Positions 40,574 to 46,718 of a stretch of 64,000 nucleotides of DNA are shown piece by piece. The stretch comes from a virus: the IMG/VR virus record IMGVR_UViG_3300010885_039075, positions 1 through 64,000 of that record. One strand, 5' to 3'. A program made the position numbers and the translations under genes. Under the pieces are notes generated by a model, which searched no databases, was not told the origin of the DNA, and saw only the letters and a list, made by a program, of their open reading frames with translations. The first letter of the stretch is position 1, and each line of letters begins with the position of its first letter.

Positions 40574-40766
40574 GTGTGGAGCAACGAGGGCTCACCCCGC
40601 ACTTAAAACATGGGGAAACGGGCGGCCTGTAGGATAGAGTCTCTTTTGTGAGATGAAAAATTACAGCGTATTAAAGCATATTGACGAATGGATACAATCT
40701 GTAGGCATACAGAAGAAACAGAGCGGCTAGTGTGCTTTAATACACACATTCGAAAGAGTGTGTTAT
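40574..40766 (+). ncRNA. Structured RNA before the tRNA array, candidate B
   Basis: GTGTGG/CCGCAC (40574-40579, 40597-40602) encloses GAGC/GCTC. An 11-bp perfect helix GTATTAAAGCA / TGCTTTAATAC (40668-40678, 40733-40743) encloses CTGTA/TACAG, and a CACAC/GTGTG hairpin leads to tRNA-Tyr. No ORF. Not a family I recognise; RNase P RNA core motifs are absent. Confidence 0.5.
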
Positions 40767-40852
40767 GGAGGTGTGGCCGAGTGGCTGAAGGCGGCAGACT
40801 GTAAATCTGTTCTGTAAAAAGCGCGGTGGTTCGAATCCATCCGCCTCCACCA
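40767..40852 (+). tRNA. tRNA-Tyr (GTA)
   Basis: GGAGGTG acceptor, anticodon loop CTGTAAA, long variable arm, ACCA end. Confidence 0.93.
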
Positions 40853-40857
40853 ATTTT

Positions 40858-40933
40858 GCTCCGTTCGTCTAACGGTTAGGACGGTGCCCTTTCAAGGCGC
40901 AAACGAGGGGTTCGATTCCCCCACGGAGTACCA
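40858..40933 (+). tRNA. tRNA-Glu (TTC), copy 1
   Basis: GCTCCGT acceptor, anticodon loop CTTTCAA, ACCA end. A second Glu-TTC gene is at 45336. Confidence 0.9.
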
Positions 40934-40940
40934 TATTAAT

Positions 40941-41014
40941 TCCCGGATAGTGTAGTGGTAACACAACAGACTTTGACTCTGCTATTGTAAGTTCGATTCT
41001 TACTCCGGGTGCCA
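40941..41014 (+). tRNA. tRNA-Gln (TTG)
   Basis: Anticodon loop CTTTGAC; acceptor TCCCGGA/TCCGGGT with an open 1-72 position (T/T), in line with the weak first pair of tRNA-Gln. GCCA end. Confidence 0.88.
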
Positions 41015-41019
41015 GTTAC

Positions 41020-41095
41020 GGGACGTTAGCTCAGTTGGTAGAGCAGTGGACTTTTAATCCATTGGTCACTGGTTCGAATCCAGTACGTCCTACCA
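41020..41095 (+). tRNA. tRNA-Lys (TTT)
   Basis: GGGACGT/ACGTCCT acceptor, anticodon loop CTTTTAA, ACCA end. Confidence 0.92.
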
Positions 41096-41098
41096 TAT

Positions 41099-41176
41099 AC
41101 CCGTGTAACTCAGTTGGACTAGAGTACTTGCCTACGAAGCAGGGAGTCGGAGGTTCGAATCCTTCCATGGGTGCCA
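41099..41176 (+). tRNA. tRNA-Arg (ACG)
   Basis: ACCCGTG/CATGGGT acceptor, anticodon loop CTACGAA, GCCA end. ACG needs A34-to-inosine editing by host TadA. Confidence 0.9.
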
Positions 41177-41331
41177 GTTTTGGGATAGACGATAGTTTTG
41201 AGTCCTTGCCAACCTAGCCACAGTAGGGTTAACTGCGGTGACACTATAGTATGGTTGTAGTTTAGTTGACTTGACTATTCGAGACAATCCAGCAAGGCCG
41301 GGCCACCCGGATAGTTGGGCTCCCGCCTTAT
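41177..41331 (+). ncRNA. Hairpin-rich inter-tRNA RNA, candidate C
   Basis: 155 nt between tRNA-Arg and tRNA-Met without a plausible ORF. CCTTGC (41204-41209) pairs with GCAAGG (41292-41297) to close a multibranched region. It is followed at once by CCGGG-CCA-CCCGG (41298-41310). A CACAGT/ACTG-type hairpin lies inside. No known family recognised. Confidence 0.42.
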
Positions 41332-41406
41332 GGTGATATAGCACAGTGGTAGTGCATCCGCTTCATACGCGGCCGGTCGTTGGTTCAAATCCAACTATCA
41401 CCACCA
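41332..41406 (+). tRNA. tRNA with CAT anticodon (Met or Ile2), copy 2
   Basis: GGTGATA/TATCACC acceptor, anticodon loop TTCATAC, T-arm TTGG-TTCAAAT-CCAA, ACCA end. Confidence 0.9.
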
Positions 41407-41455
41407 TTTGAACGTTCTAGCTAGGAAAGATTTTCTTTCTTGAGCTCGTATACTT

Positions 41456-41533
41456 TTAGTTTCTTCTTCTATTAATTCGCTTTGTTGATTGATAGATATC
41501 TGATACTCTGTCAATCCATTTTTTTCTACGCAT
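41456..41533 (-). CDS. 25-residue basic peptide
   Basis: MRRKKWIDRVSDIYQSTKR... with an AAGGA ribosome site on the minus strand. It lies just after the oxygenase gene 41594-42169 in the same direction, beyond a CTTATTAA/TTAATAAG hairpin. About a third of residues are Arg or Lys. Confidence 0.4.
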   Translation of the reverse strand: MRRKKWIDRVSDIYQSTKRINRRRN

Positions 41534-41593
41534 AGTGTTTTTCCTTATTAAATTACTTAATAAGAAAAAGCATATCGTTAATTATACGGAAGT

Positions 41594-42169
41594 TTATGCT
41601 TTGCGTAGATTGCTTAGGTTTTCCAAAGCTTGTGGCATTGATAATCTTCGTCGAGCACTGGTATTACCAGTGATATCCAATAATACAAAACTCAATGCCC
41701 ATCTCATATCAGTGCCCATGACAACATTATGTGGAACACCAACTTGTATTATACACGGTCCACTAAGTGCTTCTTCATGTTCTAGAACAACATCATTGAT
41801 ACTGAATCCTAGATAAGGACTGTTGATTTGATTGCTTGATGGTGTTAATTTTTTTGCAGGATCAAGTTCTCGGAACCATCTCATAGTGCTTCCGGTTCCT
41901 CCCCAGACCCAATTTAATTTAACAAAGTCTCCTCGAAATTCATCGATGTGTATTTGTTCATTTACTGTCATATGAGGATGTTTAATAAACATTTCAGCCC
42001 AGCCAATTTTTATATTGCGCTCGGCTAATAATTCTACAAGTTCTGGATTTATGTCGACGAGATTAAATTTAACTACATTACTTGTTTTTCCAAATGGAGG
42101 CAAGTAATCTTTATAGTTAAATTTAAATTTAAAAGGTGCTAGATCTAAGTTTAAGTGGAAACAGTACAT
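41594..42169 (-). CDS. 2OG/Fe(II) oxygenase-like protein (1)
   Basis: 191 residues from ATG 42169; a longer frame to 42202 would run into tRNA-His. QIHIDEFRGDF gives HxD, VGVPHNVV the distal His, and RWALSFVL the 2OG-binding Arg. STMRWFREL (W after MR) is shared with 56925-57473 and 57470-58168, so it belongs to the same subfamily. GATAAATA lies 5 nt upstream. Substrate unknown. Confidence 0.75.
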   Translation of the reverse strand: MYCFHLNLDLAPFKFKFNYKDYLPPFGKTSNVVKFNLVDINPELVELLAERNIKIGWAEMFIKHPHMTVNEQIHIDEFRGDFVKLNWVWGGTGSTMRWFRELDPAKKLTPSSNQINSPYLGFSINDVVLEHEEALSGPCIIQVGVPHNVVMGTDMRWALSFVLLDITGNTSARRRLSMPQALENLSNLRKA

Positions 42170-42174
42170 AAAAT

Positions 42175-42182
42175 TATTTATC
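42175..42182 (-). promoter_or_regulatory. Late promoter box GATAAATA, 5-nt gap (minus)
   Basis: The reverse complement TATTTATC ends 5 nt before the ATG at 42169 and fixes that start. Confidence 0.6.
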
Positions 42183-42186
42183 TTTT

Positions 42187-42262
42187 GGTGTCGGTAGCTC
42201 AATGGTAGAGCCCTGGATTGTGATTCCAGTTGTTGTGGGTTCGAGTCCCATCCTTCACCCCA
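42187..42262 (+). tRNA. tRNA-His (GTG), imperfect acceptor
   Basis: Anticodon loop TTGTGAT, T-arm GTGGG-TTCGAGT-CCCAT, CCCA end with the extra G-1:C73 pair. Acceptor GGTGTCGG against CCTTCACC has two adjacent mismatches (T/T, C/T). Confidence 0.82.
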
Positions 42263-42271
42263 GTTTATATT

Positions 42272-42348
42272 GCCTCAATAGCTCAGTTGGTTAGAGCATT
42301 CGCTTGATAAGCGAAAGGTCCCTGGTTCGAGTCCAGGTTGCGGCACCA
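42272..42348 (+). tRNA. tRNA-Ile (GAT)
   Basis: GCCTCAA/TTGCGGC acceptor with one mismatch, anticodon loop TTGATAA, ACCA end. Confidence 0.9.
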
Positions 42349-42353
42349 AATAT

Positions 42354-42445
42354 GCCCCTGTAGTTTAACGGTAAAACGGCGGATTTATATCCCGTAAGCA
42401 ACAGATAATTGGTTCATGTGGGTTCGATTCCCGCCGGGGGTACCA
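42354..42445 (+). tRNA. tRNA with TAT anticodon and long variable region
   Basis: 92 nt. Acceptor GCCCCTG/CGGGGGT, D-stem GTTT/AAAC, anticodon stem GCGGA/CCCGT (one A/C mismatch) with loop TTTATAT, T-arm GTGGG-TTCGATT-CCCGC, ACCA end. The variable region is about 22 nt. Anticodon TAT would read the Ile codon AUA. Confidence 0.75.
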
Positions 42446-42451
42446 ATTAAT

Positions 42452-42525
42452 GTCTCGCTGGTGTAATGGCAGCATAACGGTCTCCAAAACCGTTGGTCGG
42501 GGTTCGAGTCCCTGGCGGGACGCCA
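42452..42525 (+). tRNA. tRNA-Trp (CCA)
   Basis: GTCTCGC/GCGGGAC acceptor, anticodon loop CTCCAAA, GCCA end. Confidence 0.92.
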
Positions 42526-42530
42526 AATCA

Positions 42531-42620
42531 GGAAGTGTGGCCGAGTGGTCTATGGCAACGGTCTTGAAAACCGTCGTTCACGAAAGTGGGCCGTGAGTTC
42601 GAATCTCACCGCTTCCGCCA
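42531..42620 (+). tRNA. tRNA-Ser (TGA)
   Basis: GGAAGTG acceptor, anticodon loop CT-TGA-AA, long variable arm, GCCA end. Confidence 0.92.
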
Positions 42621-42844
42621 AGTTTTGTAAGTGTCAGCAAGAGAATGTCACGCTATCTAGGTAAGTTCGAACTACCAAAATAGTAAAAGGGGACGGGTTC
42701 AACTCCCGGGAGATCGGAAGATCTCCGCAGATTGGTTGCTAACTGGACTAGTATCCCAAGTGACGTACCGAGTCCCAGCCGGCTTTATATACATGGGTGA
42801 ATGGTTGCTATAACGATGGAGCAACTACTTACAAATTCAATAAT
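42621..42844 (+). ncRNA. Hairpin-rich inter-tRNA RNA, candidate D
   Basis: 224 nt between tRNA-Ser and tRNA-Phe. Hairpins: GGTA/TACC around GTTCGAAC, GGG-TTCAACT-CCC (42695-42707, like a T-arm), GGAGATC-GGAA-GATCTCC (42709-42726, perfect) and GTTGCT/AGCAAC (42804-42825). No ORF or complete tRNA. Confidence 0.48.
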
Positions 42845-42920
42845 GCCAAGATAGCTCAGTAGGTAGAGCAACGGATTGAAAATCCGTGTGTGGTCGGTTC
42901 GATTCCGACTCTTGGTACCA
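42845..42920 (+). tRNA. tRNA-Phe (GAA)
   Basis: GCCAAGA/TCTTGGT acceptor, anticodon loop TTGAAAA, ACCA end. Confidence 0.93.
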
Positions 42921-42924
42921 ATAA

Positions 42925-42953
42925 TTGACATCAAAGTCATAATAGTGTATAAT
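42925..42953 (+). promoter_or_regulatory. Perfect consensus sigma70 promoter
   Basis: TTGACA (42925-42930), 17-nt spacer, TATAAT (42948-42953), then AAAGGAGGG before ATG 42976. Confidence 0.9.
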
Positions 42954-42975
42954 ATAATTTTAAAAGGAGGGCAAG

Positions 42976-43578
42976 ATGCCTAGTGTATTTTTAGTTAGCG
43001 ACACGCATTTCGGACATACCGGCGTCTGCCGCTTCACACGTAACGATGGTGTTACTAAGTTACGCCCATGGGATAGTCCTGAGGAAATGGACGAAGCTAT
43101 GGTTAAGGCGTGGAACGAACGGGTAAAGCCCACTGATAAGGTCTACCACTTAGGTGACGTTGTTATTAACCGCAAGGCTTTAAGCATCATGAGTCGCTTA
43201 AACGGCGACAAGGTCTTAATCCGCGGTAACCACGACATCTTCCGTGATGACGAGTATAGGCAGTACTTTAGAGAATTACGAGCATACCATGTTATGAACG
43301 GAATGATCTTAAGCCATATTCCGTTACACTCGGACTCAATGGGTCGCTTTGGTGTTAACATTCACGGACACACTCATGCCAATCGCGTGAAGAAGGCTCG
43401 TGGTGTTGACGCACGTACAGGAGAAATCTTATACAGCGACGAACCCGATGTGCGCTATCACTGTGTCTGCGTGGAGCAAACTGACTTTGCACCTATCTTA
43501 TTTGAAGACGTTATTGCACGTATTGAAGCAGAAGGTGGAAGTGTAGGCTTTCGCAATGGCAACGGACCTACCATGTAA
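42976..43578 (+). CDS. Calcineurin-like metallophosphoesterase (short)
   Basis: 200 residues. SDTHFGH, HLGDVV, RGNHD and HGHTHANR supply the di-metal site in order. It resembles small bacterial phosphoesterases (YfcE/MPE type). It has the strongest ribosome site in the window (AAAGGAGGG) and a perfect promoter, so high expression is expected. Base use is more GC-rich than its neighbours. Confidence 0.9.
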   Translation: MPSVFLVSDTHFGHTGVCRFTRNDGVTKLRPWDSPEEMDEAMVKAWNERVKPTDKVYHLGDVVINRKALSIMSRLNGDKVLIRGNHDIFRDDEYRQYFRELRAYHVMNGMILSHIPLHSDSMGRFGVNIHGHTHANRVKKARGVDARTGEILYSDEPDVRYHCVCVEQTDFAPILFEDVIARIEAEGGSVGFRNGNGPTM

Positions 43579-43593
43579 GCCCTTCGGGGCTTA
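43576..43593. terminator. Shared hairpin carrying both stop codons
   Basis: TAAGCCC-TTCG-GGGCTTA. The left arm begins with the TAA of 42976-43578 and the right arm ends with the TAA (minus) of 43591-44310. No T-run, so termination may need Rho or be partial. Confidence 0.6.
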
Positions 43594-44310
43594 CTCTTCT
43601 GGTTTCCAATATAAAGAATAATCTTTATACTTTTCTGCACTACGTTCTATTATAGGACAGACAATGTCAGAAACTTTTTTATTCCTAGATGTATTAATTG
43701 ATATGAAACATGCTATGCGTACCTTGCCTGGTACATTGGTATGTACAGCATGAGCAGACAATGTGTTGTTTAAAAAGAATACCTGATTCCTTTTTGATAT
43801 ATTACAAGTTAAAATTTCTTTTTGTAAATATTTTTCTGTATCCAATGGATAATCATATATAGGTTTAACTTCGTGTTTGATTTTAGTTCTTCTCATTAAC
43901 AACGTATTGTTTTCTGGATCTTCAAATTCTATATAAAATCTAAGGCCATGCAGATCTGCATCATTATGCCAAAATGCTGTGCCTAATTGTTGTTCTCTTG
44001 TAGGTAAAAATATAATAACACCAATATCTGTGATATCAATGCCCCATGCTCGTGGAATCCAGTCTGCTAGCTCAGGCCATTCATTTTTAAAGGTGCCCAC
44101 CCACCCCATACTGGCCATATAACCCACTGTTAAATCCCATGGATAATTTTCTACCCTGCCTGATGCAGTTCGTCCTTTATTAATTATTATGTCCCTATAG
44201 ACTGCTGTTTTAGGATAATTGTCTTTGATCCATTGGTGAAATTTTTTAGGATCAACTTCTGGCATAGGTTCCAGTGGATCCACTGGAGTATAAATTACAT
44301 CTGTTAACAT
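43591..44310 (-). CDS. 2OG/Fe(II) oxygenase, aspartyl-hydroxylase-like (2)
   Basis: 239 residues. FWHNDADLHGLRFYIEFEDPEN gives HxD (H, then D two residues on) and LSAHAVHTNVPGKVRIACF gives the distal His and the Arg. The pattern fits the aspartyl/asparaginyl hydroxylase side of the fold. A GTTAAATA box lies 5 nt before the ATG. Substrate unknown. Confidence 0.75.
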   Translation of the reverse strand: MLTDVIYTPVDPLEPMPEVDPKKFHQWIKDNYPKTAVYRDIIINKGRTASGRVENYPWDLTVGYMASMGWVGTFKNEWPELADWIPRAWGIDITDIGVIIFLPTREQQLGTAFWHNDADLHGLRFYIEFEDPENNTLLMRRTKIKHEVKPIYDYPLDTEKYLQKEILTCNISKRNQVFFLNNTLSAHAVHTNVPGKVRIACFISINTSRNKKVSDIVCPIIERSAEKYKDYSLYWKPEE

Positions 44311-44315
44311 ACAAG

Positions 44316-44323
44316 TATTTAAC
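44316..44323 (-). promoter_or_regulatory. Late-like box GTTAAATA, 5-nt gap (minus)
   Basis: The reverse complement TATTTAAC ends 5 nt before ATG 44310. Confidence 0.5.
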
Positions 44324-44335
44324 AGTTAGATCTTA

Positions 44336-44530
44336 TTAATTATGCGACAGCGCAACACGTATGTTAAAATGATCCGGACTAACTTCGTAATCATTGAAAA
44401 CGCCGTTGGCTCGTGCAGTATTAACCATTTCTAGTATAGGGCCCAGTGGGTATGAATTATTTGGAGCAACATCTATGGTAATGGCTTTCCAAAATATATT
44501 ATTAACGTAAATTGAAAGAGTTCTAGTCAT
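44336..44530 (-). CDS. Unknown 64-residue protein
   Basis: LSIYVNNIFWKAITIDV, then PLGPILEMVNTARANG. Looks like a small alpha/beta domain. A TTTAAATA box exactly 5 nt upstream supports it as real. No family recognised. Confidence 0.6.
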   Translation of the reverse strand: MTRTLSIYVNNIFWKAITIDVAPNNSYPLGPILEMVNTARANGVFNDYEVSPDHFNIRVALSHN

Positions 44531-44535
44531 ACACT

Positions 44536-44543
44536 TATTTAAA
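44536..44543 (-). promoter_or_regulatory. Late-like box TTTAAATA, 5-nt gap (minus)
   Basis: The reverse complement TATTTAAA ends 5 nt before ATG 44530. Confidence 0.5.
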
Positions 44544-44579
44544 GATAACTGGTCATTGATATATACAACATAAGTCGTA

Positions 44580-44654
44580 CGGTCCGTAGCTCAGTGGAAG
44601 AGTTCTGGTCTTCGAAACCAGCTGTCGGGAGTTCGAATCTCTCCGGACCGGCCA
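44580..44654 (+). tRNA. tRNA-Arg (TCG)
   Basis: CGGTCCG/CGGACCG acceptor, anticodon loop CTTCGAA, GCCA end. The late box of the next gene begins with the base after CCA. Confidence 0.92.
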
Positions 44655-44662
44655 TATAAATA
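44655..44662 (+). promoter_or_regulatory. Late promoter box TATAAATA, 5-nt gap
   Basis: A perfect TATAAATA directly after the tRNA CCA and 5 nt before ATG 44668. Confidence 0.65.
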
Positions 44663-44667
44663 TCACC

Positions 44668-45318
44668 ATGCATACACTATTAGATCAATTTTATATCCCC
44701 TTAGTAGATATTAATGTTGATGTTGATAAAGTTCGACAAGAGATTTATAACATAGTTAAACCACAGATTGGCATAGACTGCGGTCTAACTTGTCAACTAG
44801 AAGATCTTAACAACGACAATTTCAGTTTTACAAAATACAGTGGACAACGTAAATTTAATCCTCATAGTAGACATATACTGGCCACAGGAGAAGATGACAG
44901 AGATTTAGTGCATTGGCCCAGATCATTGCAGGGATCTTATATTCAACAGCTGGGAAAGTTATTTTCAGAATACTTAGAAATAGGGCCGCCTAGAGCAAGA
45001 TCAAGTTTATTATACAAAGATCATGCTAATGTAAATCTTAACTGGCACGTGGATAATCACACTCCCTTTCGTGTACACATTGCTGTGGAAACAACTCCGG
45101 AATGTCTTTGGAAATTTAGAAACGACACAGAATCATTGACTGTACATCAACCTATTACCAGTACTCCGGTGCTGATACAAACAGCGATACAGCATGATAT
45201 CCATGTTCCCAAAGGTCATAGAAGATTACACATCTGGTATCAATTTCACACTGAACCAAAAAAAGAATTAATTGATAATCTAATTGCAAAATATCAGTTG
45301 ACACAGTCAAACATTTAA
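44668..45318 (+). CDS. 2OG/Fe(II) oxygenase, aspartyl-hydroxylase-like (3)
   Basis: 216 residues. NLNWHVDNHTPFRVHIAVETTPECLW gives HxD followed by the HRVHI-type strand of aspartyl/asparaginyl hydroxylases, and HVPKGHRRLHIWYQF gives the distal His and Arg. Carries the tRNA promoter 45298 within its 3' end. Substrate unknown. Confidence 0.78.
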   Translation: MHTLLDQFYIPLVDINVDVDKVRQEIYNIVKPQIGIDCGLTCQLEDLNNDNFSFTKYSGQRKFNPHSRHILATGEDDRDLVHWPRSLQGSYIQQLGKLFSEYLEIGPPRARSSLLYKDHANVNLNWHVDNHTPFRVHIAVETTPECLWKFRNDTESLTVHQPITSTPVLIQTAIQHDIHVPKGHRRLHIWYQFHTEPKKELIDNLIAKYQLTQSNI

Positions 45319-45326
45319 TGTAAAAT
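45298..45326 (+). promoter_or_regulatory. tRNA promoter inside the preceding gene end
   Basis: TTGACA (45298-45303), 17-nt spacer, TAAAAT (45321-45326), 10 nt before tRNA-Glu. Confidence 0.72.
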
Positions 45327-45335
45327 AATATCATT

Positions 45336-45410
45336 GCTCGATTCGTCTATCGGTTAGGACGCTGGCCTTTCACGCCGGAAAGAGGGGTTCGATTCCCCTA
45401 TCGAGTACCA
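45336..45410 (+). tRNA. tRNA-Glu (TTC), copy 2
   Basis: GCTCGAT/ATCGAGT acceptor, anticodon loop CTTTCAC, ACCA end. Sequence differs from copy 1 at 40858. Confidence 0.9.
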
Positions 45411-45415
45411 ACAAT

Positions 45416-45493
45416 GCAACGGTGGCAGAGTGGCCCAATGCAAGGGATTGCAAATCCCTAAAACCGTAGGTTCAAATCCTACCCGTTGCTCCA
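45416..45493 (+). tRNA. tRNA-Cys (GCA)
   Basis: GCAACGG acceptor, anticodon loop TTGCAAA, CTCCA end with T73, usual for Cys. Confidence 0.9.
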
Positions 45494-45502
45494 ATTATAA
45501 CA

Positions 45503-46153
45503 ATGAACGCCGCACAGATACTTGCTAAAAATATTAGAATGGGATCAGGTAATCACGGATTAACCGAAGACCAACTCTATGATATATTCAAAGATTCTAA
45601 CATAGAACAATTGGCTTATAGCCTACGGAAGTGTGCTGAGTTAAGTGGCGTTGAATATTTTGTCACACAACTAAAAACTACTGTAAGGCCAGACTTTAAA
45701 AATTTTACAGCTTGGCATCACATAGACGAACCTTGGTCCAGGACCTGGGGCTTTGACAAAGCACATCCAGGTTGTTATATATATGGACTATTTGAAGATA
45801 CTGTTCCCCCGGGACCTGCAGATTTTTTATCTGAACAGGTTATTTACATTGGTGAAAGTAGAGCAGTAACACGTAATTGTATGTTAGGCAGACGCACAGA
45901 CTTTAAAGGAACTATTAGAAATAATAGACTTAGTCCCTATGGTTGTGGTACTGCGTTTAAAGAAAACTTTGATGCTAAGTTAATTGATAAATGTTATCAA
46001 GCATACTTGCCCATGCATCCTAGTTTGTGCAAGGACATAGAGTTAGAATTATTAAAGAATTTTTATATTAAATACGCTAGAATTCCAGTGTGTAATCCCA
46101 GTCTGGATTTAGTTAGAGTTAAGAAGATTAGCGGTGGTAGCTCAGTTGGTTAG
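45503..46153 (+). CDS. GIY-YIG-like nuclease ending inside tRNA-Asp
   Basis: 216 residues. GCYIYGLFEDT then VIYIGESRAVTRNCMLGRRTDF matches the GIY-YIG core (GxY, YIG, R), and ELELLKNFYIKYARIPVCNP is the usual end. The last 23 nt, including the stop, overlap the 5' end of tRNA-Asp, so mRNA and tRNA compete for the same bases. Possibly a mobile gene that inserted at the tRNA. Confidence 0.68.
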   Translation: MNAAQILAKNIRMGSGNHGLTEDQLYDIFKDSNIEQLAYSLRKCAELSGVEYFVTQLKTTVRPDFKNFTAWHHIDEPWSRTWGFDKAHPGCYIYGLFEDTVPPGPADFLSEQVIYIGESRAVTRNCMLGRRTDFKGTIRNNRLSPYGCGTAFKENFDAKLIDKCYQAYLPMHPSLCKDIELELLKNFYIKYARIPVCNPSLDLVRVKKISGGSSVG

Positions 46154-46207
46154 AGTATCGGCCTGTCACGCCGAGGGTCGCGGGTTCGAGTCCCGTCCAC
46201 CGCGCCA
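46131..46207 (+). tRNA. tRNA-Asp (GTC)
   Basis: GCGGTGG/CCACCGC acceptor, anticodon loop CTGTCAC, GCCA end. The 5' part overlaps the preceding CDS. Confidence 0.92.
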
Positions 46208-46210
46208 TAT

Positions 46211-46414
46211 ATGAACATAGATGATTTAAAACCAAATCAACAATGTCGAATCATTTCAGTTGATCATGAAAGACTAAAGTCTTTGGGCATTGTGCCCGAT
46301 AGACTGTTAACAGTATTAAGAAAAAATCGGGGTTGTTTGCATATTCGTGTTGGTTCTACAGAATATGCTATTCGCAGGGATCTAATTAAATTGATAAAAA
46401 TTATCAAAGAATAA
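46211..46414 (+). CDS. feoA: FeoA-like SH3-domain protein
   Basis: 67 residues. NIDDLKPNQQCRIISVDHERLKSLGIVPDRLLTVL...TEYAIRRDLIKLIKI follows the FeoA pattern (L-x-x-G-x-x-x-x-I, RLxxLGIxPG, IALR). In FeoA the loop is LGIxPG; here it is LGIVPD. FeoA regulates the ferrous-iron transporter FeoB. FeoA-like domains also occur in DtxR regulators. No FeoB is present. The iron-hungry oxygenases nearby make an iron-uptake role attractive. Confidence 0.65.
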   Translation: MNIDDLKPNQQCRIISVDHERLKSLGIVPDRLLTVLRKNRGCLHIRVGSTEYAIRRDLIKLIKIIKE

Positions 46415-46418
46415 TTTA

Positions 46419-46472
46419 TTATTTTTTATGATTGCCGCCGCAGATTGGGCATTCTTCTTGTGTTGAATACAT
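46419..46472 (-). CDS. 17-residue CxxC peptide
   Basis: MYSTQEECPICGGNHKK with AAAGGA 7 nt before its ATG, directly after the stop of 46477-46674. One CPIC pair could bind half a zinc site. Confidence 0.38.
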   Translation of the reverse strand: MYSTQEECPICGGNHKK

Positions 46473-46476
46473 AACG

Positions 46477-46674
46477 TTATCCTTTTGTTTGACATTTATC
46501 ATGGACAAACTCTTGTTGTTTGCCAGTCAACATCGTGTCGGTTTCAAAGTTCTTTTTGACATGAAAGTGACTGGCTGTAAACTCTCGTACTGTAGTGGAA
46601 TAAAAACGCTGTGCATACGGTTGCCCGCCTAACTGCTGGTACATATCTCGAATAGCTTGTTCTACAGTAATCAT
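46477..46674 (-). CDS. Small unknown protein
   Basis: 65 residues (MITVEQAIRDMYQQLGGQ...). A TTTAAATA box (46684-46691) lies 9 nt upstream and no ribosome site is seen. Possibly made with the CxxC peptide that follows. No family recognised. Confidence 0.52.
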   Translation of the reverse strand: MITVEQAIRDMYQQLGGQPYAQRFYSTTVREFTASHFHVKKNFETDTMLTGKQQEFVHDKCQTKG

Positions 46675-46683
46675 ATAACTACT

Positions 46684-46716
46684 TATTTAAAAAGGACCGA
46701 AAGGTCCTTTTTTTAT
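46684..46716. terminator. Bidirectional terminator, with late-like box on minus strand
   Basis: AAAGGACC-GAAA-GGTCCTTT (46691-46710) with T-runs on both strands ends the six-gene minus operon. TTTAAATA on the minus strand (46684-46691) overlaps it and would restart transcription for 46674. Confidence 0.82.
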
Positions 46717-46718
46717 GA

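Noticed and set aside
40574-40766. RNase P or 6S RNA
   Set aside because: The conserved RNase P core motifs and the 6S long-bubble duplex are not present.
41035-41217. 60-codon plus-strand frame across tRNAs
   Set aside because: Runs through tRNA-Lys, tRNA-Arg and the structured spacer; it is a by-product of tRNA sequence.
42691-42726. Possible tmRNA acceptor piece (GGGTTCAACTCCC)
   Set aside because: The loop matches a tmRNA T-arm, but the next bases form their own perfect hairpin and do not pair with GGGCCTG at 99; no CCA follows.
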